Assembly (NCBI GenBank): GCA_002451275.1
Contig: DKBS01000162.1
Coordinates: 1 to 47,050 of the forward strand
Length of the DNA stretch: 47,050 nt
Reading direction: 5' to 3'
Source: Planctomycetaceae bacterium UBA6894
GTDB taxonomy: Bacteria; Planctomycetota; Planctomycetia; Gemmatales; Gemmataceae
Below the pieces are notes generated by a model that worked only from the letters and a program-made list of their open reading frames with translations, made no database searches and was not told where the DNA came from. The position numbers and the translations under genes were made by a program. The first letter of the stretch is position 1, and the number at the start of each line of letters is the position of its first letter. Positions 28,132-36,473 of the stretch are shown piece after piece.

Positions 28132-30222
28132 ATGTGGCGAATCAGCACGCAAACCCCCTGGGTCCAACGGTTTGCCCTCGTGTGGGCGATGGGTCTGGCC
28201 TGGGCAATGGGCGCCGCCTTTCTCCGAGCCGAGCCCCCTGCCAAAAATAGCGCTGCGCAGCCTGGGTGGATGCTCAAGCGCGGCCCGGCTCCCGCCTGGG
28301 CTCCGCTCCCTGAAAACCCGCAGGACGCCAGCCGCGTTCCCGCAGAATTGCTGGAAGAGCACGGGGCCATCTTCCTGCACAATTCCACCCGGTTGCTGCT
28401 CTCCCCGGATGGGACCACAACCACCACCAGCACCCAGATCCTCCGCCTGCTGGGTCGCAAGGCCATCAGCACGCTGGGTGACCATCGCGATATCGTTTTC
28501 GACCCGTCTTACGAGACCTGCGTGCTGCACCACGCCTTCGTCGTGGGAGGCAACGGCCAGCGACGGGAATTGGAATCGCGGCATTGCCAGGTGCGGGACA
28601 TGGTCACCGATTACGCCGTCTACCAGAATGACAAACAGGCCATCCTTTCCTTTCCCGGGTTGCAGGTGGGCGACACCGTGGTGGTGCAGTGGAGCACCAC
28701 CGGCAAAAACCCGGAGTACCAGGGCCAATGCTTTGGACGATTTTCCTTGGGCATGGTCGGTTATCCGACCCTGGAGGAGGTGGTGAGGCTGGGCGTGCCT
28801 GCGGGGAAAAACTTCCGGGCACGGGTGAAGGGCATCGCGCTCGAGCCTGAAAAACAGACACTGGAGGGTGTTGATTGGACCACCTGGAAAGCCGGCAAGC
28901 TTCCCCCCCTCGAGGTGGAGGATGCACAATCCGCCGACGTGCGTGACCTGGAGCCCGAGATCAGCTTCTCCACATTCGACGGCTGGGCGCAGGTAGGAGC
29001 CTGGCAAAACAGCTTGCGTCCCGACCTGTGGACGGTCACACCGCCCATTGCCTCGCTGGTAGACCAGATACTGGGTGCGGAAGGTAAAAAACTGAACCCC
29101 AAAGACAAGGCGAGTCTTCTCGCCCGCTGGGTGAAACGGAACATCCGGTACCTGTCGATGGGAGTGGGACATCACTTCACACCGCACAGCCCAGGGGATG
29201 TTCTTGCCAACCGCCATGGCGACTGCAAGGACACGGCGCAACTGCTGGCCCTGATGCTCACCAGCGCGGGGATCACCGCGGAACTGGCATCCCTGGGCGT
29301 GAAGGGGGACGGACAGGTGGACAGGGATATCCCTTCACCCTGGGCTACCCATGCCTTGGTCATGGTCACTGTGCCAGAAGGCGAGGGTGATTCCTCTGCC
29401 CTGAAAACCTATTGGATCGATACCACCGAAGATTTGAGCGGCTGGGACCAGCTCAATGAGATAGACACCAACCGGCTCTGCTATCTTGTCGATCCGAAAG
29501 GAAACTGCCGGCTTGCCACCACCCCGACGGCGCAGGCAAAGGATTGCCAGTGGCAGGTGACCAATCGACTGAAGGTGCGGGCTGATGGCTCAGGGCGCCT
29601 GGTCCGCACTGTGATAGCGAACGGGGAGGCAGCCGTGGCCTATCGGGACGCCTTTCTGGAGGAACCTCCCGCCCGGCGGAAGCGTTTCCTCGAGGAACAG
29701 CTCCAGGACCTGGCCAGCCAGGTGGTCGTGACCGGCCTGAAGGTGGATCCGGCCAATCTGGAGGATTTTGACTCCCCGCTGCGATTCGAATGCGAGTTGG
29801 AGCTGAAAGGGCTGTTTGACCCGCCCAACGATCCGGAGGAACTGGTGGCCCTGCCGGTTACCGAGTACCTGGCCTGGGATTCCTGGCTGGGCAGGAAAAT
29901 CCGTTTTCCGGCAGGGGACAAACCCTTGAATCCGGGGCTGCCCATGCAGGTGGACAGTTCCTTCGAGGTGGAGCTGGAAAAAGGATTGCTGGTAAAAGAA
30001 CTGCCCGAGGAATCCAAAGCCATCACCTCCTGGGGAAGCCTTTCCAGGTCGGCGAGGATGGAACCCTCGGGTCAGAAGTTCTTGCTGCGTTTCCGGGCAA
30101 CCCGGCAACCCGCTGAGGTTCAGGGGAAGGACCGCAGTCAGTATTTGCAGTTTCTTGATTCGGCGCGGGACCTGTGGCAGGCGGTTCTGCCCATCCAAGT
30201 CCTCAAGCCTGTTCGCCCCTGA
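28132..30222 (+). CDS. DUF3857 and transglutaminase-like domain protein
   Basis: A 696-residue protein with an N-terminal signal or anchor segment (FALVWAMGLAWAMGAAFLRAE). DUF3857 runs over about 75-270, and a transglutaminase-like cysteine peptidase domain over about 300-435. The likely catalytic triad is C365 in NRHGDCKDTAQLLALML, H407 in SPWATHALVMVTV and D430 in YWIDTTE. The rest is a beta-rich C-terminal domain resembling DUF2135-type modules found in the same architecture. Such proteins are periplasmic in Bacteroidetes and planctomycetes and their substrates are unknown. The gene diverges from the squalene-synthase fusion and converges on csrA. The start ATG has AAGGCG about 6 bases upstream. 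Confidence 0.88.
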   Translation: MWRISTQTPWVQRFALVWAMGLAWAMGAAFLRAEPPAKNSAAQPGWMLKRGPAPAWAPLPENPQDASRVPAELLEEHGAIFLHNSTRLLLSPDGTTTTTSTQILRLLGRKAISTLGDHRDIVFDPSYETCVLHHAFVVGGNGQRRELESRHCQVRDMVTDYAVYQNDKQAILSFPGLQVGDTVVVQWSTTGKNPEYQGQCFGRFSLGMVGYPTLEEVVRLGVPAGKNFRARVKGIALEPEKQTLEGVDWTTWKAGKLPPLEVEDAQSADVRDLEPEISFSTFDGWAQVGAWQNSLRPDLWTVTPPIASLVDQILGAEGKKLNPKDKASLLARWVKRNIRYLSMGVGHHFTPHSPGDVLANRHGDCKDTAQLLALMLTSAGITAELASLGVKGDGQVDRDIPSPWATHALVMVTVPEGEGDSSALKTYWIDTTEDLSGWDQLNEIDTNRLCYLVDPKGNCRLATTPTAQAKDCQWQVTNRLKVRADGSGRLVRTVIANGEAAVAYRDAFLEEPPARRKRFLEEQLQDLASQVVVTGLKVDPANLEDFDSPLRFECELELKGLFDPPNDPEELVALPVTEYLAWDSWLGRKIRFPAGDKPLNPGLPMQVDSSFEVELEKGLLVKELPEESKAITSWGSLSRSARMEPSGQKFLLRFRATRQPAEVQGKDRSQYLQFLDSARDLWQAVLPIQVLKPVRP

Positions 30223-30245
30223 CCAGTAGGGGCGTCGCGATTTTT
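30215..30245 (+). terminator. Hairpin between the DUF3857 gene and csrA
   Basis: GCCCCT (30215-30220) pairs with AGGGGC (30228-30233) around a 7-nt loop, over the stop codon of the plus-strand gene. Seven bases later comes a T5 run (30241-30245), part of a second potential hairpin in which TCGCGA at 30235-30240 and TCGCGA at 30250-30255 could pair. It probably separates the two convergent transcripts. Confidence 0.45.
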
Positions 30246-30438
30246 AACGTCGCGAAGTTGGAGCCGCAGGAGCCTCCTCCACGGGTTTCCCCGGGAGCAA
30301 CTCCTGCCGGTAGATTGCCACATCTCGCGGGGCTTCGATGCCCAGACGTATCTTGCCGCGGTCGATGTCCACCACCGTGATGCAAATCTGGTCGCCGATG
30401 AAGATCTTCTCTCCCAATTTTCGGCTCAGGACCAGCAT
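30244..30438 (-). CDS. csrA: Carbon storage regulator CsrA (RNA-binding translational regulator)
   Basis: A 64-residue homologue of CsrA/RsmA, the small dimeric protein that binds GGA motifs in mRNA leaders and usually blocks ribosome access. It starts MLVLSRKLGEKIFIGD and contains IRLGIEAPRDVAIYRQE; L4 and R44, two positions important for RNA binding in E. coli CsrA, are conserved. The C-terminus ends in an Ala/Pro/Arg tail. The frame remains open upstream to 30690, but the ATG at 30438 is clearly the start, with AGGAGG 8 bases upstream. The CDS itself contains no neighbouring flagellar gene, which is where csrA often sits, so the regulon cannot be guessed from context. Confidence 0.97.
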   Translation of the reverse strand: MLVLSRKLGEKIFIGDQICITVVDIDRGKIRLGIEAPRDVAIYRQELLPGKPVEEAPAAPTSRR

Positions 30439-30674
30439 GTCGCCACCCTCCTGATGCGATCGCCGTCTCGAGGAGCAATTCTGCGCAAACATACGTCTCA
30501 AAGCGCCATTGGAAGGGGAAAGCGGGTCTTTTTTGGCCAACCAAAACACCCAGCCCCCGATACGACCGGCATACCCGGCAGAGTGGGCCCGACCGACAGG
30601 GGAACAGGTGGCGTCAACCTGGCTGGCATGGTTGAATCGTAATGGCAATTTCAGATTTTGAGTGGAGAAGTGGC

Positions 30675-31211
30675 ATGTCGGACCGTGCACGGAAGCTTTT
30701 GACCGGGTTCGTGGTGGTATGCGTTTCCCTTTGGGGATACAGCCTTCAGGCTCAGGATGCGAAGGATTCCGTAAAGGAGGTGCCAGCTACTGCCAAAGCA
30801 TTGGAGCCATTCCAGGGGACATGGCAGCTCGACCGGGTCGAGGCCGACGGCAGACCTCTGCCCCCGGACCTTTTTGGCACCGCCACCCTCGAAGTGAAAG
30901 GAACCGGATACAACCTGGCACGCAAAACCAGCAAAGAGGTCCAGGTGAAAGGGAGCCTCGCCATTCCGGGCGCCAAGGCTGAGGACCAACCAAACGGCAA
31001 GGACAAGGCCAGCGGGGCGGATCTGGTCGCCATCGATATCACCCCTCAGGCCGACGGCAAACCCCTGGAAACCCAAAAGGCTGTCTTCGCCCTCATTGAC
31101 GGCAAACTGCACCTGTGCTCCGGTCCGCCCGGAACCTCTCGTCCCGGTAGCCTGAACACCCTGGCCCGGGAAAATGTAACCTTGATGGTTTTCAGCAGGA
31201 AAAAACAATGA
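30675..31211 (+). CDS. Small secreted protein with TIGR03067-like planctomycete domain
   Basis: A 178-residue protein. The ATG at 30675 has GGAGA about 8 bases upstream and opens a signal peptide (LLTGFVVVCVSLWGYSLQAQ). The mature part begins with the FQGTWQLDRVEADGRPLP pattern, then a beta-rich region with GADLVAIDITPQADG and a KAVFALIDGKLHLCSG strand. This is the layout of the TIGR03067 domain, found in many paralogues in planctomycetes and of unknown function. The stop overlaps the start of the gamma-glutamyltransferase gene by 4 nt (ATGA), so the two are probably translated together. An in-frame ATG at 30642 is less likely because it would put extra charged residues before the signal. Confidence 0.82.
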   Translation: MSDRARKLLTGFVVVCVSLWGYSLQAQDAKDSVKEVPATAKALEPFQGTWQLDRVEADGRPLPPDLFGTATLEVKGTGYNLARKTSKEVQVKGSLAIPGAKAEDQPNGKDKASGADLVAIDITPQADGKPLETQKAVFALIDGKLHLCSGPPGTSRPGSLNTLARENVTLMVFSRKKQ

Positions 31212-32890
31212 TTTCTGCCATTTTTTCCTGCGGGGCTTTGCTGCTGTCGTTACTGTTTGCCCAATCGACTGAAGTACAGCGTCCCTATGCCAAACGGGCC
31301 GTGGTGAGTGTTTCCCGCCCGGCCACCGAGGTGGGCATTCGCATCCTGCGCGAGGGAGGCAATGCGGTGGATGCAGCCATTGCCACAGCCTTTGCCCTTG
31401 CTGTCACGCACCCGCAGGCCGGCAACATAGCCGGAGGGGGCTTCATGGTGGTGGCACCCCACGGCAGCCAAGGTAACTTCGCCGACGCCAAAGTGGTCGA
31501 TTTCCGGGAAACCGCCCCCGCCAAAGCCACCGCCAGCATGTTCCAGCCGGGTGACAGCGTGCGCACCACGAAGGCGGTAGGCGTTCCTGGCAGCGTGGCC
31601 GGCATGGAAATGGCCCACAAGAAATGGGGCAAACTGCCCTGGGCCCAACTGGTTGAACCCGCGGTCAACTTGGCCCGTTCCGGATTTCCCGTGGAAAAAT
31701 CCCTCGCCGCCGCGCTCAACAAGGTCCTTCCCGAAACCGCCAAGTCGCATCCCGAATTTCACCGTGTTTTTAGCAAACCTGCCGGGGGCGTCTGGAAAAC
31801 CAACGATGAGCTGAAAATCCCCGAACTGGCCACGACCCTGGAGGCCATCCGCGACAAGGGGGCGGCGGGATTTTACACCGGGCCAGTGGCGGATCGGATG
31901 GTAGACGAGATGAAAGGGTCCGGCGGCTTGATCAGCCATTCCGATCTGGCTGGCTACAAGGCGGAACTGCGCGACCCTATCCGCGTGAAATTCCGTGGCT
32001 ACGAGATTCTCGCCGCGCCTCCTCCCAGTTCCGGTGGCGTCTGCCTGGCACTTATCCTGGGCATGCTGGAAACACGGCAAGCCAAACAGGGTGACCGCAT
32101 GGGTGTGGACAACCTGCATTTCCTTGCAGAAAGCATGAAACGCGCTTACCGGGAGCGTGCCCGCTGGCTGGGGGACCCTGCCTTCGCACCCCTTCCGCCC
32201 GAACTTCTCAGCCCGGATTTTGCCGCAAGGCTCGCGTCCACCATCCGCATGGACCGGGCCACCCCCAGCGCAAGTTTGGCAGGAGATATTCCGCTGGCTC
32301 CCGAGGGTGACAGCACCACACACCTTTCGGTGCTCGATGGCGACGGATGGGCAGTAAGCATGACCACCACGCTGGAGGAAACCTGGGGGTCCCGCATAGT
32401 GGTTGCGGGTGGCGGATTCATTCTCAACAACGAGATGGGAGACTTTAACTGGGTCCCAGGCCGGACGGATAAACTGGGACGCATCGGCACGGCAGCCAAC
32501 CAGATCGCGCCGGGCAAGCGGATGCTCAGTTCCCAATGTCCCGTGGTGGTTGTGCGGGAAGGAAAAGTGCGCGCCGTCACCGGAAGCCCGGGGGGACGGA
32601 CCATCCCCAACACCGTCGCCCAGGTGCTCTGGAACCTGTTGGAATGGGACATGCCCGCCCGTCTGGCGGTGGAGACCCCCCGCATTCACAACCAGTGGTT
32701 TCCTGACCAGATCCGCATGGAGGGGGCCACATCACCCGCCCGGATTGAACTCACCAAGGCTTTGCTCAAGCGGGGCCACAAGGTGGTCAGTTCACCCCAA
32801 GGGGATGCCCACACCATTTGGGTCGATGCCAAGGGGCAAATCTGGGCGGCCCCCGACCGGCGCATCGAGGGTGCAGCCGCCGGCGAATGA
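31208..32890 (+). CDS. ggt: Gamma-glutamyltransferase
   Basis: A 560-residue exported Ntn-hydrolase that cleaves gamma-glutamyl bonds (glutathione and related amides) and is made as a precursor that cuts itself into two chains. The N-terminal stretch SAIFSCGALLLSLLFAQS is a signal peptide. The large-subunit motif REGGNAVDAAIATAFALAVT is present. The self-cleavage site is DSTTHLSV, with T370 as the likely new N-terminal nucleophile. Downstream FILNNEMGDF and the GSPGGRTIPNTVAQVLWN segment match the substrate-binding small subunit. Length is normal. It overlaps the TIGR03067-like gene by 4 nt and ends 10 nt before the convergent lactate permease gene, so the two transcripts must share a very short terminator zone. 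Confidence 0.95.
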   Translation: MISAIFSCGALLLSLLFAQSTEVQRPYAKRAVVSVSRPATEVGIRILREGGNAVDAAIATAFALAVTHPQAGNIAGGGFMVVAPHGSQGNFADAKVVDFRETAPAKATASMFQPGDSVRTTKAVGVPGSVAGMEMAHKKWGKLPWAQLVEPAVNLARSGFPVEKSLAAALNKVLPETAKSHPEFHRVFSKPAGGVWKTNDELKIPELATTLEAIRDKGAAGFYTGPVADRMVDEMKGSGGLISHSDLAGYKAELRDPIRVKFRGYEILAAPPPSSGGVCLALILGMLETRQAKQGDRMGVDNLHFLAESMKRAYRERARWLGDPAFAPLPPELLSPDFAARLASTIRMDRATPSASLAGDIPLAPEGDSTTHLSVLDGDGWAVSMTTTLEETWGSRIVVAGGGFILNNEMGDFNWVPGRTDKLGRIGTAANQIAPGKRMLSSQCPVVVVREGKVRAVTGSPGGRTIPNTVAQVLWNLLEWDMPARLAVETPRIHNQWFPDQIRMEGATSPARIELTKALLKRGHKVVSSPQGDAHTIWVDAKGQIWAAPDRRIEGAAAGE

Positions 32891-32900
32891 CCGGTTGGGT

Positions 32901-34667
32901 TCAGGTGCTGGAGCTCATCAGGGAAGGCACCAGGAACGCAAGCGCGGGCACATACGCCTGCAGCATCACCAACAAGCCCACCAGAGCCGCAAGCACCACC
33001 GAATAAACCACCACGATGCGAAAAATATTCGCCTCCTGCCCCATCTGGTTGGTTGCGGCTGTAGCGACCACGATCGACTGGGCATCGATCATTTTCCCCA
33101 TCACGCCGCCGGTGCTGTTGGAGGTACAAATCAGAACCTGCGCCTGCCCCGCATCCAGTCCAGCCATATGGCCCTGCCCGTGCAATTCCAGGGCGGTCAG
33201 TTTCTGCAAGCTTCCAAAAAGCGCGTTACTGCCCGAATCACTACCAGTCAGAAACACGCCCAGCCAGCCAAGCATCGCCGCGAAAAAGGGGTAGAGGACA
33301 CCTGTTCGCGCGAACGCATGGCCCAGCGTCGCATCCATTCCCGAGTATTTGGTCACAGCGGCCAAGCCCAACATGAATGCAATGGTCGGCAGCGGCTCTG
33401 TCATTTGGCGTGCGGTCTTGCGAACCGAGCTCCAAGCCTGCCCTGCGGAAGCCCCCAGCACCACCACCGACAAGCCGAATGCCACCAGCACCGAGGTACC
33501 TGAAGCCGTCAGCCAACGAAAATCGAAGACAGCTTTTTCCCGCTCGTCTGGTTTTGAGCGCATTTTCGGATCCCGCTGCACCCCCAGGTGCAGCTTTCCC
33601 AACGGATACTGCACCCGTGAAGCGATGCCACCAGGCAACGCGATGGGGGCCTTTTCTTCCTGTTGCCGCAACCAGCCCGCCCCCATCAGCAACACCGACA
33701 TCAAAACAAAGGGCATCCACGCGCGCACCCAGGGCCAAGCGACTGTTGGTTCCTTCACACCCAGCCCGCCAGGCTGAGCCCAAGGACCGCCGCGCAACGG
33801 GTCCAGCATGGGGGGCGGAGACCAAAACCTGAGGAACAAGGCGGTGGCCACCAGCGAAAAAATTCCACCACCAATATCCGTAAGCGGGTACAGCTCACCG
33901 AAGCCATGCACATGGGCCGTGGCGAAAAAATACTGAAACCCCGCAAAGCTGCCTCCCGCCACCAGCAGCGCCGGCCAAATGGCCAACAGATCACGGGCGG
34001 AACAAACCCGCGCCAACATCACCGCCGGCACAAACACCGAGAAGAGGGGAAGCTGGTGCCCTGCCATCACGCTCAGGGTTGGCGTGTCGATCCCGGTGAC
34101 CGAATGCAGGGTGACCAGGGGTACCCCCAGGCTTCCGTAGGCAACCGGCGAAGTGTTGGCGATCAGGCACAGCACAGCAGCCTCCACCGGAGGGAAGCCC
34201 AAACCCACCAAAATCGCCCCACATATGGCCACAGGTGCGCCAAAACCTGCCGCGCCCTCCAAAAAAGCGCCAAAGCAAAAACTCACCAGCACGGCCTGCA
34301 ATCGCGGATCGCCCGAGACCCGACCAACGCTGGTGCGAACCAGCTCAAAAGCACCGCTTTCCACGGTCAGGTTGTAAAGCAACAGCCCTGCGAAAACCGT
34401 GAAACCGATCGGCATCAGACCGAACAGGGCCCCCTGAGCGAAAGCCAGCAGGCTCAGTTCCACCGGCATGCCCCACACCAGCACCGCCAAAACCAGGGCG
34501 GTCACCGTGCCCACCAACCCAGCCAGGGGGGGCCGCATACGCGCGAAAACCAGACAATACAGCAAAACCAGCACAGGAAATGCCGCCGCCATCGTGGAAA
34601 GCAACACACTTGGCCCCCAGCCCATGCCGTCCAGGGGATCCAGTCGCTGAACAAAAAGCGCATCCAT
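32901..34667 (-). CDS. L-lactate permease family transporter
   Basis: A 588-residue inner-membrane protein with about a dozen hydrophobic helices, matching the LctP/GlcA family that takes up L-lactate, D-lactate or glycolate with protons. Family motifs include the segment FLEGAAGFGAPVAICGAILVGLGF, ANTSPVAYGSLGVPLVTL, and near the C-terminus FLTGSDSGSNALFGSLQK and ICTSNSTGGVMGKMIDAQSIVVA. The ATG at 34667 is chosen over upstream codons because it begins the conserved MDALFVQRLDPL; a GGGAA lies upstream but the ribosome binding site is weak. A promoter-like pair lies about 60-90 nt upstream. Which hydroxyacid is carried cannot be decided here. Confidence 0.92.
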   Translation of the reverse strand: MDALFVQRLDPLDGMGWGPSVLLSTMAAAFPVLVLLYCLVFARMRPPLAGLVGTVTALVLAVLVWGMPVELSLLAFAQGALFGLMPIGFTVFAGLLLYNLTVESGAFELVRTSVGRVSGDPRLQAVLVSFCFGAFLEGAAGFGAPVAICGAILVGLGFPPVEAAVLCLIANTSPVAYGSLGVPLVTLHSVTGIDTPTLSVMAGHQLPLFSVFVPAVMLARVCSARDLLAIWPALLVAGGSFAGFQYFFATAHVHGFGELYPLTDIGGGIFSLVATALFLRFWSPPPMLDPLRGGPWAQPGGLGVKEPTVAWPWVRAWMPFVLMSVLLMGAGWLRQQEEKAPIALPGGIASRVQYPLGKLHLGVQRDPKMRSKPDEREKAVFDFRWLTASGTSVLVAFGLSVVVLGASAGQAWSSVRKTARQMTEPLPTIAFMLGLAAVTKYSGMDATLGHAFARTGVLYPFFAAMLGWLGVFLTGSDSGSNALFGSLQKLTALELHGQGHMAGLDAGQAQVLICTSNSTGGVMGKMIDAQSIVVATAATNQMGQEANIFRIVVVYSVVLAALVGLLVMLQAYVPALAFLVPSLMSSST

Positions 34668-34732
34668 GCTGATTTTTCCCAACCGCGTTGAACAGGCCGG
34701 CAGGCCCACTGGAGAACCAAAGGGCGGGCCAG

Positions 34733-34761
34733 ATTGTAAACTGACAGTCTATGGACTCCAA
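34733..34761 (-). promoter_or_regulatory. Putative promoter of the lactate permease gene
   Basis: On the minus strand TTGGAG (34761-34756) and TACAAT (34738-34733) are separated by exactly 17 nt. The -10 matches the sigma-70 consensus at five of six positions, the -35 at only three. It would give a leader of about 60 nt before the ATG at 34667. Confidence 0.35.
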
Positions 34762-34776
34762 ACACGCTTTTTGCAG

Positions 34777-34800
34777 GCGGAGCCCCTGAGGGGTGCCCGC
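34777..34800 (+). promoter_or_regulatory. Hairpin in the leader of the ECF transporter genes
   Basis: GCGG (34777-34780) can pair with CCGC (34797-34800), and CCCC (34783-34786) with GGGG (34790-34793), across a small internal loop. The hairpin is 47 nt upstream of the ATG. It might be part of a metal- or vitamin-sensing leader, but no known riboswitch core could be identified. Confidence 0.25.
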
Positions 34801-34847
34801 GGGTGGTGTCCCGGTTCCCTGGTTTTTGATTCGGGTGATTGGCCATC

Positions 34848-35630
34848 ATGCTCCGACACGATTTGGAAAGCCCAATCCTGTTGGAGACAGCCTGGATGCG
34901 CCGGGTGCAACCCGGCACCCGGTTGATCATCGCGCTTGCCGGCACATTTTTCATCGCCGCACTCGACCAGCACGGTCCATTGGCGGCGGTCGCCCTGGCG
35001 GCCACGGTTCTGCTTCTGAGCCGGGGGGTATCCTGGCGGTGGATCTGCAACCATTTGCTGGGTCTGGCCAGCCTGTTTATTTTTTTCGCCCTGCCATTGG
35101 CATGGCTAGGGCCCGGCGAGGCCACGGGCCCCTTGGGCACCCGCCCCGGGGGCATCCGGCTCGGACTTTCCATCGTGCTGAAGGCCGGCGCCATACTCAC
35201 CTGGAACTGGGCATGGCTGTTGGGGATAGGCTCCCGGTTATGGCGCCAGGGTGCCCGCCAGGTCCATCTGCCCAACCAGCTCGCCGAGGTGGGCTGGCTA
35301 ATGGGGGCCTCCATCGGCATCGTTCGCAAGGAACTTCGGCAGATGCGATTGGCCCTTCGCCTGCGCGGCGGGCGCATCAGCGCCAATCAGCCGGGCTACC
35401 ATCTGCTTTCTAACCTGTTGGGCATGATTCTCTGGCGATCCTCGGGCCATGCCGACAAAATCTCGGTCGCCAAGGGGCTGCGCTGCGAGGGGCCGGGAGA
35501 AACGGTTGCCCCGCTGGGATTCATGCAGTGGGCCTTTGCTCTGGCGGTACTAGCGCCTTTGGCCTCCCTGGCCGGGATCGCCACCTGGCATGGGCAATGG
35601 AAAAAGGGCGATTGGGGTTATTGGCTGTGA
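34848..35630 (+). CDS. ECF transporter T component (CbiQ/EcfT family)
   Basis: A 260-residue membrane protein with about five hydrophobic helices, the transmembrane coupling subunit of an energy-coupling-factor ABC importer for a metal (cobalt, nickel) or a vitamin. The family's short charged cytoplasmic motif, usually A-R-G, appears as LALRLRGGR at about 165-173, where it would contact the ATPase. The ATG at 34848 is preferred to the TTG at 34839, with GGTGA about 8 bases upstream. Its stop overlaps the next gene by the sequence GTGA, so T and A subunits are made together. No substrate-binding S component (CbiM, NikM or BioY type) is visible on either side, so the substrate remains open. Confidence 0.85.
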   Translation: MLRHDLESPILLETAWMRRVQPGTRLIIALAGTFFIAALDQHGPLAAVALAATVLLLSRGVSWRWICNHLLGLASLFIFFALPLAWLGPGEATGPLGTRPGGIRLGLSIVLKAGAILTWNWAWLLGIGSRLWRQGARQVHLPNQLAEVGWLMGASIGIVRKELRQMRLALRLRGGRISANQPGYHLLSNLLGMILWRSSGHADKISVAKGLRCEGPGETVAPLGFMQWAFALAVLAPLASLAGIATWHGQWKKGDWGYWL

Positions 35631-36373
35631 GCAACTCCCACCCACACCCCGCCATTTTCCTGCGCGGGCTTTGTTCCGGGCACTCGTCCCAAGCCTATCT
35701 GCGCGGGATCGATTGGCATGTGCAACCGGGGCAACGGGTGGGGTTGGTTGGCCCCAATGGCGCGGGCAAAACCACCTTGTTTCTCACACTGGCTGGCGTC
35801 ATTCCCCCGCGCGCCGGGGAAGCGTTGGTGGGTGGGCAGGATTTGTCCAGCCAGCAGGGCCGCCGCAAGGTACCCGGCATTTTGGGACTGGTGATGCAGG
35901 ACCCGGATGACCAGTTGCTGGAACCCTCGGTGTGGGAAGATATCGCCCTGGGACCGACCTGCCAGGGCCTTTCGCCTGAGGAGGTGAAAAGCCGGGTTGA
36001 ATCAGCCCTTTCCGTCACCGGTCTGGAAAGCCTTGCCGACCGGGTGCCCCAAAAGCTATCGGTGGGAGAAAAGAAACGGGTGGCCCTGGCGGGGGTTCTG
36101 GCACGGCGTCCAGGAATCATTTTGCTGGATGAACCCACCGCGGGGCTCGATCCCCGGGGCCGGCGCGAATTGATCCGCCTTTTGAAAAACCTGGACGCCA
36201 CTTTGGTTATCGCGACCCATGATCTGGAAATGGTGCTGGAAATTTGCCAGGAAACAGCAGTACTAGATACGGGTCGCCTGGTGGCTTCCGGCCCGCCCGG
36301 CAAACTTTTGGCGGACCCGGTGCTGATGGAAACCCACGGGCTGGAAGTTCCCTGGCCGCTACGGGCCCGTTAG
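35627..36373 (+). CDS. ECF transporter ATPase (CbiO/EcfA family)
   Basis: A 248-residue ABC ATPase energising the adjacent T subunit. Walker A is GPNGAGKTTL, the Q-loop lies in GLVMQDPDDQLLEPSVWEDIALGP (the VxQxPDxQ form typical of ECF ATPases), the signature is LSVGEKKRVALAG, Walker B is IILLDEPTAGLDP and the switch histidine is in VIATHDLEMV. The frame is open further upstream, but GTG at 35627 overlaps the T-subunit stop and leaves a normal-length protein; the TTG at 35621 is an alternative. There is only one ATPase gene here, as in the CbiO-type homodimeric group I systems, in which the S component is normally in the same operon. Confidence 0.93.
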   Translation: MSNSHPHPAIFLRGLCSGHSSQAYLRGIDWHVQPGQRVGLVGPNGAGKTTLFLTLAGVIPPRAGEALVGGQDLSSQQGRRKVPGILGLVMQDPDDQLLEPSVWEDIALGPTCQGLSPEEVKSRVESALSVTGLESLADRVPQKLSVGEKKRVALAGVLARRPGIILLDEPTAGLDPRGRRELIRLLKNLDATLVIATHDLEMVLEICQETAVLDTGRLVASGPPGKLLADPVLMETHGLEVPWPLRAR

Positions 36374-36397
36374 TTCCCTCAGGCCCCCCGTTGCCCG

Positions 36398-36413
36398 ACC
36401 GCCACGGGGCGGT
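36398..36413 (+). terminator. Small hairpin after the ECF ATPase gene
   Basis: ACCGCC (36398-36403) pairs with GGCGGT (36408-36413) around an ACGG tetraloop, about 25 nt after the stop codon. It is followed by TAACCTT rather than a T-run, so intrinsic termination is uncertain. Confidence 0.3.
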
Positions 36414-36473
36414 TAACCTTGCATGAACAGTTTCAGGTTCGTTCCGCCCAAGTCAACCACAGGGTAAAGCGCA

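Noticed and set aside
30439..30690. Upstream extension of csrA giving a 148-residue protein
   Set aside because: The standard CsrA start MLVLSRK has AGGAGG 8 bases upstream. The extension is not conserved-looking and would overlap the divergent gene's start.
31250..32689. 479-codon open frame antisense to gamma-glutamyltransferase
   Set aside because: Third-position GC bias of the real gene leaves the opposite strand open. The translation is His/Gly/Arg-rich with no domain, while the plus-strand product is a full-length enzyme with its active site.
34681..34800. Cobalamin riboswitch upstream of the CbiQ/CbiO-like genes
   Set aside because: A GCCCACTGG near 34709 recalls one conserved element, but the B12 box and the other core segments are not present in the right order on either strand.
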